From Micavibrio sp. UBA2638 (GTDB lineage: Bacteria > Pseudomonadota > Alphaproteobacteria > Micavibrionales > Micavibrionaceae), in the NCBI GenBank assembly GCA_002359735.1, contig DENS01000010.1, forward strand, positions 1 to 13,047: 13,047 bases of DNA, in the 5' to 3' direction. Below the pieces are notes generated by a model. It did no database searches and was not told the origin of the DNA. It saw nothing but the letters and a program-made list of their open reading frames with translations. The position numbers were made by a program, and so were the translations under genes. This document shows, piece by piece, positions 1 through 6,302 of this stretch. Positions within the stretch are counted from its first letter, which is position 1, and each line of letters begins with the position of its first letter.

Positions 1-41
1 GCTGGATTGCAATTGCCCCTGTTCAGGTGAAACCCGGCCGG

Positions 42-1343
42 TTACATCCGGGTGGCTTGAAAGCTGCGCGGGGCTTCGTCGATCACGCGCATGGTCCCGT
101 TGCGGAATTCCAATACGGCCAGGCCGCGTTCAACCAGCCCGCCCTCGCGGAAGCGGAAGATCCCGTCTATGCCCGCAAAGCCGTTCGGGTTTTCGATAGA
201 AACCGAATCAAAAGACGGGCGCCCTGTGGTTTTTAGACCATTACGCGCCAATATGGCGGCCAGTGCTGTGGCGTCATAGGCCAGTGAGGTCAGGCGCGGT
301 GGGCTGATGGCGTAGATTTCGAAGTATCGGCGCTCGAACCCTTTGCGCAGGGATGGGGATGGCGCGGCAAACCAGGCCCCTTGTAAAGCAGGCTCCGAGG
401 CCAGATTTTCATCATCCCATAGCCCCGTACCAAGGCGGCGCACCTGATCCGGGCGCATGTTGTACTGGCTGGCAACACTGGCAACTGTGCGTGCCATTTC
501 GCCGCCAACCGGCATAAAAATGGCATCCATTGGCGGCGGCGCGTCTGTGTCTTTGCGGGCGTCATAATCCGAAAAGGCGCGCATGTCGCTGGACAGGCGG
601 GACGTATTGGGCGCAAATCGTTTTGTGGCAACCGTGTTTAAACCGGCCTGATAAGAGATATTGTTATAGGCACCGATAATTGTATCACCGTAATCTGTTG
701 CCGGCGAAAACACACCGACATTGCGAATGCCCTGACTGACGGCAAAATCAACGACGCGGCTGACCTGATCAAAGGGGAGAAACCCCATCATGAAGGTGCT
801 GTTATCGGCCAGCGTCCAGTCTGTTGAAAAGGCAACCATGTTCACGCCGGCACCGCGTGTAATTGGTTTTGCCGCCCTGACCGAATTGGAAAACAGGGGG
901 CCCAGAACCAGTTGCGCGCCGTTCTGGACGGCGTTGCGCGCGGCCTCGGCTGCGCCGGAGGCATTGCCCTTTGTGTCGCGCGGCATGAGTTCGAACGCGT
1001 TATGCCCCACTTCAAATAACGCCATTTGTGCGGCATTCAACATGGCTTGCCCCAGTGTTTCATGTTGACCGCTTAACGGTAGCAAAATCGCAACTTTGAC
1101 AGGGGGCAGGTTCTCCTTGGCCTGGCTGAGTATGGCGGCTTCAGATTCTGTTTCCAACTCGCCCCGCCCGTTTTCAGGGGGAAGGCTTGTGTCAAGATTG
1201 GCCGGTTCTGCCTGTGCCTGTTTGGCGGGGGCGGGTTTGTATTGCCATGTTTTTCCATTGGTGTAATTGCTTCCTGCGCAGGCTTGTAATAAAAGAGTGG
1301 CACTTAATAAGAGGCTGCAAAATAGAAACTGAAATCTTTTCAT
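42..1343 (-). CDS. LppC/LpoA (YraM)-family lipoprotein, putative penicillin-binding protein activator
   Basis: Predicted outer-membrane lipoprotein of 433 aa. The N-terminus is a lipoprotein signal peptide: K2-R3, a hydrophobic run, then the lipobox L19-Q20-A21-C22. A Pro/Ala/Glu-rich linker (about residues 30-78) leads to a periplasmic-binding-protein fold starting near PVKVAILLPLSGQ (about 81-93) and continuing with LVLGPLFSNSV and VAFSTDWTLA, as in the C-terminal domain of E. coli LpoA. In E. coli, LpoA activates the peptidoglycan synthase PBP1a. This protein has only the binding-protein part and lacks the N-terminal TPR domain of the gammaproteobacterial form, which is usual for alphaproteobacterial members, so the activator role is an inference. 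It is divergent from rsmI with only 35 bp between start codons. No strong Shine-Dalgarno precedes the ATG, but the lipobox position supports this start. A branched-chain amino-acid-type binding protein is the alternative; the lipobox and the rsmI/yraN context favour LppC. Confidence 0.85.
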   Translation of the reverse strand: MKRFQFLFCSLLLSATLLLQACAGSNYTNGKTWQYKPAPAKQAQAEPANLDTSLPPENGRGELETESEAAILSQAKENLPPVKVAILLPLSGQHETLGQAMLNAAQMALFEVGHNAFELMPRDTKGNASGAAEAARNAVQNGAQLVLGPLFSNSVRAAKPITRGAGVNMVAFSTDWTLADNSTFMMGFLPFDQVSRVVDFAVSQGIRNVGVFSPATDYGDTIIGAYNNISYQAGLNTVATKRFAPNTSRLSSDMRAFSDYDARKDTDAPPPMDAIFMPVGGEMARTVASVASQYNMRPDQVRRLGTGLWDDENLASEPALQGAWFAAPSPSLRKGFERRYFEIYAISPPRLTSLAYDATALAAILARNGLKTTGRPSFDSVSIENPNGFAGIDGIFRFREGGLVERGLAVLEFRNGTMRVIDEAPRSFQATRM

Positions 1344-1378
1344 GGCGTTTGGGCTCGCTTCGTACTAAAAATTAAAGA

Positions 1379-2269
1379 ATGACATACCCTAACGAAAAAC
1401 AAAACAAATGGCCAGAGGCAAGCAAAGCTATCCCGGGATTAAAATCCGGCTTGTATATTGTGGCCACACCGATTGGAAATTTGCGGGATATAACATTGCG
1501 CGCCCTGGATACGCTGGCGGCGGCCGATGTAATTGTGTGCGAAGACACCCGGGTATCGGGAAAGTTATTAAGTGCCTATGATATTAAAGGCAAGATGATC
1601 CCCTATAATGATCATAGTGATGAAAAAAAGCGCGATGAAATTATACGGAAGATCAAGGACGGGCAATCTGTTGCCTTAATCAGCGATGCCGGATCGCCTT
1701 TAATTTCTGATCCCGGCTATAAACTGGTGCGTCAGGCAAGGCAATGCGGGGTTATGGTGACGGCCATTCCGGGGGCAAGCGCGGTTATAGCCGGGCTACA
1801 ACTCTCTGGTTTACCATCGGATCGTTTTGCCTTTATAGGGTTTTTGCCCAATAAGCAAAAGGCGCGGCAGAGCTTTTTACGTGATTGGGCAGGCCTGCAG
1901 TCCACATTGGTTGCTTATGAAACAGGGCCACGTCTTCTGGATGCCTTGGGTGATATTGCCGAAATTATGGGGCCGCGTCATGTGAGTGTTGCCCGGGAAT
2001 TAACCAAAATGTACGAAGAAGTGCGCGCCGCGGCGGTTTCCGAATTGATAGACCATTATAAAGATAAAGGAGCGCCCAAGGGGGAAATTGTCCTGATTAT
2101 CGAGGGCGCCGCCGATAAGGTGTGGAGCGATGCGGAAATTGAAGAGGCCTTGCAAAAGGCCCTGTTGAGCATGAAAACCAAAGCTGCCGCAACCTATGTG
2201 GCCGATTTGTCGGGGCGGCCGCGCAAGACACTGTATGATCTGGCGCTTCAAATCTCCGGGAAATTCTGA
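1379..2269 (+). CDS. rsmI: 16S rRNA (cytidine1402-2'-O)-methyltransferase RsmI
   Basis: SAM-dependent methyltransferase of the tetrapyrrole-methylase fold that 2'-O-methylates C1402 in the decoding centre of 16S rRNA (YraL in E. coli). The 296-aa product carries the family signatures: LYIVATPIGNL at 25-35, ITLRAL just after, CEDTR at 54-58, SDAGSPLISDPG at 102-113, and IPGASAVIAGLQLSGLP followed by FAFIGFLP. The C-terminal half is also typical (YETGPRLLDAL, then VARELTKMYEEV). The conserved core begins at about residue 25, so the first 24 residues (Lys/Asn-rich) are a non-conserved extension. No later in-frame ATG or GTG lies before the core, so the ATG at 1379 is kept although its Shine-Dalgarno is weak. 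The stop is 2 bp before the yraN start, so the two are probably cotranscribed and translationally coupled. Confidence 0.96.
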   Translation: MTYPNEKQNKWPEASKAIPGLKSGLYIVATPIGNLRDITLRALDTLAAADVIVCEDTRVSGKLLSAYDIKGKMIPYNDHSDEKKRDEIIRKIKDGQSVALISDAGSPLISDPGYKLVRQARQCGVMVTAIPGASAVIAGLQLSGLPSDRFAFIGFLPNKQKARQSFLRDWAGLQSTLVAYETGPRLLDALGDIAEIMGPRHVSVARELTKMYEEVRAAAVSELIDHYKDKGAPKGEIVLIIEGAADKVWSDAEIEEALQKALLSMKTKAAATYVADLSGRPRKTLYDLALQISGKF

Positions 2270-2271
2270 TC

Positions 2272-2652
2272 ATGTCTAGGGCGCGTTTAAAGGCTTACCG
2301 TAAAGGGCGCTGGGCCGAAGTGCTGGCCGCGGCCTATTATATGCTGCGGGGGTACCGCATTGTGTCTTCGCGTTATAAATCCCCATATGGGGAGGTCGAT
2401 ATCATTGCCCGCCGAGGTCGGAGTCTTGTCTTTACGGAAGTAAAGGCGCGTGCCAATCTGGATGGCGCGCTGGAATCGGTGCGTAAAACGGCGCGTGGAC
2501 GCATTGAGCGGGCAGCATTGCATTATATCGCGCAAAACCCGGCCTATAATGATTATGCCATGCGTTTTGACGTTATTGGCGTTGTTCTTCTGTGGAACCT
2601 TGTGCCGGTTCGGTTTGTACGTATGGACAATGCCTGGTTGCTCGGGGCATAA
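2272..2652 (+). CDS. yraN: YraN family (UPF0102) nuclease-fold protein
   Basis: Small basic protein of 126 aa from the YraN/UPF0102 family, which has a predicted Holliday-junction-resolvase/PD-(D/E)XK-like fold and no firmly established function. The core is visible: a basic N-terminus with KGRWAE (11-16), then GYRIVSSRYKSPYGEVDIIARRG, with G40-E41-V42-D43 as the acidic element and F54-T55-E56-V57-K58-A59-R60 as the E-x-K element. D43, E56 and K58 are therefore candidate catalytic residues. FDVIGV follows near the C-terminus, as in other members. It starts 2 bp after the rsmI stop, the classical rsmI-yraN arrangement. In many alphaproteobacteria gshB follows yraN; here a BON-domain lipoprotein gene follows after 52 bp. 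Confidence 0.92.
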   Translation: MSRARLKAYRKGRWAEVLAAAYYMLRGYRIVSSRYKSPYGEVDIIARRGRSLVFTEVKARANLDGALESVRKTARGRIERAALHYIAQNPAYNDYAMRFDVIGVVLLWNLVPVRFVRMDNAWLLGA

Positions 2653-2704
2653 TGCGTTTGTTCGTTCTGGAACATTTTAAAAAGACCAATTCAGGTGAAT
2701 ATAG

Positions 2705-3502
2705 ATGAAAATTCATAATGTTGTATTACTGGCCTCTGTTTTGTTGTTGCCTGCCTGCACCTTAACGGGGATTGCAACTGGCGCGGGGGCGACTCTGGGC
2801 GTTGCTGCCTCGCAAGAGGGCGGATTAAGACGTGCGGCCAGTGATTTGAAAATCCAGGCCCAGATTAACGATTTGTGGTTTCGTTCAAATGTTGATTCTT
2901 TCCTGAAACTGGATTTGACCGTCAATCAGGGCCGTGTATTGGTGACCGGCGTGGTGCAGGACCCCGAAGAACGGGTCGAGGCCATTCGTCTGGCATGGCA
3001 ACCCGAGGGCGTGAAGCAGGTCATTAATGAAATTCAGGTGGCGGAAAGCGGTGGAATTGTTGGTTTTGCCCGTGATACATGGATCACAACGCGCCTAAGA
3101 ACCGCCCTGACCATTGATAAAGATGTACAATCCATCAATTATTCTATCGATACTGTGTCGGGGGTGGTTTATTTGATTGGCGTTGCGCAACACCAGGCGG
3201 AGTTGAACCGTGTGATAGAAACCGCGCGCACCATTCCTGATGTAAAGCGCGTTGTTAGCTATGTTAAGCTGGCAGGGGCGCGGATTTCCGATTCTGTGAC
3301 AGGGAATGCAGGCGTTCAGCCCGCCCCTGAAACCATTCGCGATTATGAGCCGCACCCTTTGACAGAGAGGCAAGAACAGGCGGGAATGTATAGTGATGAT
3401 GGGGACGTTGCGGCGTATCCAGCCCCGAGCGCGACGCCGGATCGCTATGGCGCGACGGGTGGGCCGCAATCCCTTATTGAGGTGGAGCCGCTAAACGATT
3501 AA
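2705..3502 (+). CDS. BON-domain lipoprotein (YraP/DolP-like)
   Basis: Predicted outer-membrane or periplasmic lipoprotein of 265 aa. The signal peptide has K2, a hydrophobic core VVLLASVLLL and the lipobox L15-P16-A17-C18; the next residues are TLTGIATGAGATLGVAAS, the Gly/Ala-rich stretch commonly seen after the lipid anchor in this family. Two BON (OsmY/nodulation) domains follow at about 47-113 and 123-190, each with the V-x-G-V core (VLVTGVV and VYLIGVA). The tail, about 200-265, is Pro/Glu/Asp-rich and probably disordered; E. coli DolP lacks such a tail. In E. coli the two-BON lipoprotein DolP (YraP) supports outer-membrane integrity and is encoded just downstream of yraM-yraN, which matches this context. 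An AGGTG Shine-Dalgarno lies 8 nt before the ATG. The stop overlaps the next start (TAATG), implying coupling. The DolP-equivalent role is inferred from domains and synteny. Confidence 0.88.
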   Translation: MKIHNVVLLASVLLLPACTLTGIATGAGATLGVAASQEGGLRRAASDLKIQAQINDLWFRSNVDSFLKLDLTVNQGRVLVTGVVQDPEERVEAIRLAWQPEGVKQVINEIQVAESGGIVGFARDTWITTRLRTALTIDKDVQSINYSIDTVSGVVYLIGVAQHQAELNRVIETARTIPDVKRVVSYVKLAGARISDSVTGNAGVQPAPETIRDYEPHPLTERQEQAGMYSDDGDVAAYPAPSATPDRYGATGGPQSLIEVEPLND

Positions 3503-4353
3503 TGAGCATTGACCCGCTGGAATATCTAGAGGCCATCGGCCATCTTCCCGATCAGGAAATTGATATCGCCCCCAGTGCGATTTGTCTGGCGGCTGTATCG
3601 GGGGGGCAGTATAAAGGCAGGAATTTTGATCGCTATTTCCACCATTTAAAAGTCATCGCCGAAGAGGTTGGGCAGCGCTACGAAAGTTTGATGGAGGCCG
3701 GGGCGGATGATACGCCCGAAACCCAAATTGCCGCGCTAAAACATGTTTTGGCCGATAAATTTGGATATTGCGGGGATGAAGATGATTACGATAATCTGCG
3801 TAATGCCGATTTGATTGCTGTGATTGATCGGGCGCGCGGTATGCCGATTGCACTTTCTATTCTTTATATACATGCCGGGCGGGCGCAAGGATGGGATGTT
3901 GAGGGCATTAATTTTCCCGGACATTTTATGGTTCGGATTGAACGTGCGGGCCGTCGGGTTATTCTGGACCCGTTTAATGGTTGTGATCTGGTGGAGGCCC
4001 CGGGGTTGAGGGCCATGTTGAAAAATGCAGCCGGTCCGAATGCGGAGCTGTCATCGGACTATTTCGAACCCTGTAGCAACCGCGATATTTTGATTCGCCT
4101 TCAGAATAATATCAAGCTGCGTCAGATAGAGGGATCGGATTATCTGGGCGCTCTGGAAACGATTAAGGTGATGCGGCTAATTGCTCCGCAGGAATTCCGG
4201 CTTTTGCTGGATGCGGGGGTGCTGTATTCAAAAACCGGGCAAATGCCCAAGGCCGAGGAGGCATTGGTGCGTTATATTGATCAGGCCACAAATCCGCAGG
4301 ATAGACACGATGCCGCCATGCTTTTGGAGCAGGTGCGCGCGGAAATGCGTTAG
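3502..4353 (+). CDS. SirB1-family transglutaminase-like/TPR protein
   Basis: A 283-aa cytoplasmic protein (no signal peptide) of the SirB1 family: a transglutaminase-like domain (about 45-185) followed by a TPR-like helical region (about 195-280). Diagnostic stretches are FGYCGDEDDYDNLRNADL (87-104), RARGMPIALSILYIHAGRAQG (110-130), INFPGHFMVRIE (136-147) and VILDPFNG (153-160). H141 and D156 sit where the transglutaminase His and Asp belong, but the RGMPIALS segment has no Cys where a papain-like nucleophile would be, as in other SirB1 proteins, so enzymatic activity is unlikely. No biochemical role is established for the family. The start overlaps the upstream BON gene by one base (TAATG), so it is the last gene of that operon. 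Named for family only. Confidence 0.88.
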   Translation: MSIDPLEYLEAIGHLPDQEIDIAPSAICLAAVSGGQYKGRNFDRYFHHLKVIAEEVGQRYESLMEAGADDTPETQIAALKHVLADKFGYCGDEDDYDNLRNADLIAVIDRARGMPIALSILYIHAGRAQGWDVEGINFPGHFMVRIERAGRRVILDPFNGCDLVEAPGLRAMLKNAAGPNAELSSDYFEPCSNRDILIRLQNNIKLRQIEGSDYLGALETIKVMRLIAPQEFRLLLDAGVLYSKTGQMPKAEEALVRYIDQATNPQDRHDAAMLLEQVRAEMR

Positions 4354-4469
4354 CACACCACGAATTTTCTTATCCCGGCTTGTTTAGGCTGTGTCATTTT
4401 TAAACCACAATTCTGCCCGATATTGCCCCGGATATCGTCTTGATATTTCCTTGATCCGGTCATTGTATG

Positions 4470-4490
4470 GCCCTGATCCAGGGCTTTAAT
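4470..4490 (+). terminator. Weak terminator-like hairpin downstream of the SirB1-family gene
   Basis: An exact 6-bp inverted repeat, GCCCTG-ATC-CAGGGC (4470-4484), is followed by TTTAAT. It lies 116 bp after the stop of the last gene of the rsmI-side operon and before the next ORF with a ribosome binding site. The T-tract is short and interrupted and the loop is tight, so termination efficiency is uncertain. A second dyad, CGATAT...ATATCG with an 8-nt loop, lies just upstream at 4418-4437 and has no T-tract. Confidence 0.35.
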
Positions 4491-4520
4491 TCCTGTTACC
4501 GAAAGGTGATGTAATAATTC

Positions 4521-4528
4521 AAGGAGAT
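4521..4528 (+). promoter_or_regulatory. Strong Shine-Dalgarno of the 31-codon ORF
   Basis: The sequence AAGGAGAT sits 6 nt before an ATG at 4535 and is nearly a full complement of the 16S rRNA 3' end. It is among the best ribosome binding sites in this window, comparable to those of pal and cpoB. This is the main argument that the short ORF is translated. Confidence 0.55.
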
Positions 4529-4534
4529 AAGATT

Positions 4535-4630
4535 ATGCAATGGGTGGCTTATATATTGGTTGCTTTGGTGTTTGGGCTTTTGCCGGTGGTTGCAAGAGCC
4601 GGTGATATCGTGGCCGTTATGCATCCTTAA
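4535..4630 (+). CDS. Small ORF, 31 aa, signal-peptide-like or single-membrane-segment peptide
   Basis: I do not recognise this ORF. It starts with ATG behind a strong AAGGAGAT ribosome binding site and ends with TAA. The product begins MQWVAYILVA, has one unbroken hydrophobic segment (about residues 4-20), then A20-R21-A22, which resembles a signal peptidase I site, and a remainder of only nine residues, GDIVAVMHP. It has no basic residue before the hydrophobic stretch, unusual for a signal peptide, so a tiny inner-membrane protein is equally possible. It lies alone in the 431-bp gap upstream of pal, and the pal start is 154 bp beyond its stop. Possibilities are a genuine small membrane or secreted peptide, a leader peptide acting on pal, or the remnant of the start of a decayed exported-protein gene. 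Only the ORF and its ribosome binding site are directly seen. Confidence 0.4.
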   Translation: MQWVAYILVALVFGLLPVVARAGDIVAVMHP

Positions 4631-4654
4631 AAAAGGAATGTGGATAATATGCTA

Positions 4655-4674
4655 GGCCTCTTGCGAAGAGGGCC
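4655..4674 (+). other. Hairpin in the leader between the small ORF and pal
   Basis: GGCCTCTT and AAGAGGGCC pair around a GCG loop, leaving one bulged G, for eight base pairs. It is not followed by a T-tract, so it is not an intrinsic terminator as it stands. It lies 24 nt after the stop of the 31-codon ORF and overlaps the -35 of the candidate pal promoter, so it could be an RNA element of readthrough transcripts or mere coincidence. Confidence 0.3.
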
Positions 4675-4689
4675 GTAAGGGAATATATC
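4661..4689 (+). promoter_or_regulatory. Candidate sigma-70-type promoter for pal-cpoB
   Basis: TTGCGA (4661-4666) and TATATC (4684-4689) are separated by exactly 17 bp, each matching 4 of 6 consensus positions. Transcription would start near 4696 and give a leader of about 90 nt before pal. This is the best-spaced pair I found between the small ORF and pal, but matches of this quality also arise by chance in AT-rich intergenic DNA. Confidence 0.3.
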
Positions 4690-4784
4690 TAGAACTAATG
4701 ATTTTAATAAGGAACACTTAACCGTTTCGTCTGTTAGAGATCACAATTAACGACTTTATTCTTACCTGTTAGGAGAATTTTTCT

Positions 4785-5315
4785 ATGTTTAAAAAAACCA
4801 AATTAACAAATCTGCTGATGATTTTTGCTGTGATGTTTGTTGTCAGTGCCTGTTCGACAACAGATGAAGCCTCGATGGATGATCAGGCCGGGATGGAGCG
4901 CGAAGGCATCACAGATAGCGCGCTAAGCGATGTTTATGGTGATAACACGGGGGCCGCCCCTGGTACACAGGCTGATCTGGTTACGAATGTTGGTGACCGG
5001 GTTTTCTTCGGGTATGACCGGTATGACCTATCTCCTGAAGCCCGCTCAGTTCTGGAAGCGCAAGCGCAGTGGTTGGCTCAATACCCAACATTGTCTATCA
5101 CAGTTGAAGGTCATGCGGATGAGCGCGGGACACGTGAATACAACCTTGCTTTGGGTGAGCGCCGCGCAAATTCAGCCAAAAACTATCTGGTTGCCCTTGG
5201 TGTTGATCCGTCACGCATCAATACAATTAGCTATGGTAAAGAACGCCCTGCCGTTCCTGGCTCCAATGATGCGGCCTGGTCACAAAATCGCCGCGGCGTA
5301 ACAAAAGTAAATTAA
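4785..5315 (+). CDS. pal: Peptidoglycan-associated lipoprotein Pal
   Basis: Outer-membrane lipoprotein of the Tol-Pal complex, anchoring the outer membrane to peptidoglycan and helping its constriction at division. The 176-aa product has a basic N-terminus (KKTK), a hydrophobic core, the lipobox V20-S21-A22-C23, an acidic flexible linker (about 24-65) and an OmpA-like peptidoglycan-binding domain (about 71-172). Within the domain, VFFGYDRYDLSPEA, VEGHADERGTREYN (107-120, including D112) and LGERRA (123-128) are the meso-diaminopimelate-binding elements; AWSQNRRGV near the end is the Pal signature. An AGGAGA Shine-Dalgarno lies 8 nt before the ATG. cpoB follows after 39 bp. tolB, which usually precedes pal, is not in this window; the upstream neighbour is the small ORF and a SirB1-family gene. 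Confidence 0.97.
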   Translation: MFKKTKLTNLLMIFAVMFVVSACSTTDEASMDDQAGMEREGITDSALSDVYGDNTGAAPGTQADLVTNVGDRVFFGYDRYDLSPEARSVLEAQAQWLAQYPTLSITVEGHADERGTREYNLALGERRANSAKNYLVALGVDPSRINTISYGKERPAVPGSNDAAWSQNRRGVTKVN

Positions 5316-5354
5316 TCGTTTTTCAAACGAATTCTAAGTTAAGGAGATTCGCGG

Positions 5355-6278
5355 ATGCGAAAAGCGGACACGAAAATCGGTAAATTTATAGGCGGGGCTG
5401 CAATTTTTGTGGCCCTGTTTGCCTTCTCTGGTGATGTGATGGCGCAATCAGCCAGAGAGTTGGGAAACCGGTTGAGCAGACTTGAAAATGAAATCGAGAC
5501 ATTAAGCCGCGCGATTTATCGCGGTGAGCAACCCCCTCCATCCAGTTCCAGGGCTGGTGATGCGGCTGGTTCGGCGAATATGGAGATACGCCTGCAACAA
5601 CTCGAACGGCAGATACAACAGCTGACCGGTAAGGTGGAGGAGCAATCATACGCCACCAGAAAGCTGAATGATGCTTTGGAGCGCATGCAGGGCGACCTTG
5701 AGATGCGTCTCGGTGATTTGGAAAGTGGCGGCGCTCAAAACGGTTCGTCCTATGGGGCGGGGGGTACTGCATCCAAGCCGCGGCCGGGCGATGTGACCCT
5801 GTATAACCCGGCCCCTTCAAATGCCTCTTCCGGATCTCAAACCATGGGCGGATCGGAAACTATGGGCGGTACGCGCAATTTGGGCGGCGGCGGGAATGAT
5901 GCGGCCGCGGCGTATGAAAATGCTTTTTCTTTGCTGAAAAATGGTAATTACGATGCTGCAGAACGTGAATTTGAAACGTTCCTGCAGAATAACAAAGGGC
6001 ATCCTTTGGCTGGTAATGCAAAATACTGGCTGGGGGAGACATTCTATGTTCGCGGTGATTTTGACCGGGCCGCCCGTATTTTTGCAGAAGGGTATCAACA
6101 ATACCCTGATGGCGCCAAAACGGCAGATAATTTGTTAAAGCTGGGATTATCCTTATCAAGTATCGGCAATAACAAAGACGCCTGTATTGCCTTAAATCAA
6201 CTAAAGAAAGACTTTAGCACAGGGTCTGGTCCTGTTTTGCGCCGCGCCGAGCAGGAAATGCAAAGGCTTGGCTGTTAA
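5355..6278 (+). CDS. cpoB: Cell division coordinator CpoB (YbgF), Tol-Pal system protein
   Basis: Periplasmic Tol-Pal partner, known in E. coli to link outer-membrane constriction with peptidoglycan synthesis at division. The 307-aa product starts with a Sec signal peptide (basic MRKADTKIGK, hydrophobic core, probable cleavage after VMA at residue 30). Next come an N-terminal coiled coil (about 35-55 and 75-125, with LGNRLSRLENEIETLSR and IRLQQLERQIQQL heptads) and a Gly/Ser/Pro-rich linker (about 124-180) that includes the near-repeats TMGGSE, TMGGTR and NLGGGG. The C-terminal TPR domain (about 183-305) contains YENAFSLLKNGNYDAAEREF, NAKYWLGETFYVRGDF and the closing RAEQEMQRLGC. The AAGGAG Shine-Dalgarno is 8 nt before the ATG. 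It is almost certainly cotranscribed with pal. The linker is longer and more repetitive than the short one of E. coli CpoB. Confidence 0.95.
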   Translation: MRKADTKIGKFIGGAAIFVALFAFSGDVMAQSARELGNRLSRLENEIETLSRAIYRGEQPPPSSSRAGDAAGSANMEIRLQQLERQIQQLTGKVEEQSYATRKLNDALERMQGDLEMRLGDLESGGAQNGSSYGAGGTASKPRPGDVTLYNPAPSNASSGSQTMGGSETMGGTRNLGGGGNDAAAAYENAFSLLKNGNYDAAEREFETFLQNNKGHPLAGNAKYWLGETFYVRGDFDRAARIFAEGYQQYPDGAKTADNLLKLGLSLSSIGNNKDACIALNQLKKDFSTGSGPVLRRAEQEMQRLGC

Positions 6279-6302
6279 GCTCACCCATGCTACATAGCTT
6301 TT

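Noticed and set aside
32..53. Inverted repeat ACCCGG...CCGGGT around the stop of the lpoA-like gene
   Set aside because: It spans the stop codon and has no T-tract on the minus strand, so I do not call it a terminator.
2664..2673. GTTCTGGAAC dyad in the yraN-BON gap, resembling half-sites of SOS boxes
   Set aside because: The alphaproteobacterial LexA site is GTTC-N7-GTTC as a direct repeat; this is a short inverted repeat with a two-base centre and no SOS gene nearby.
5386..5820. 144-codon antisense open frame over cpoB
   Set aside because: It mirrors the Gly/Ser/Pro-rich coding strand of a well-supported gene, has no recognisable motif and is Pro/His/Arg-rich as typical for shadow frames.
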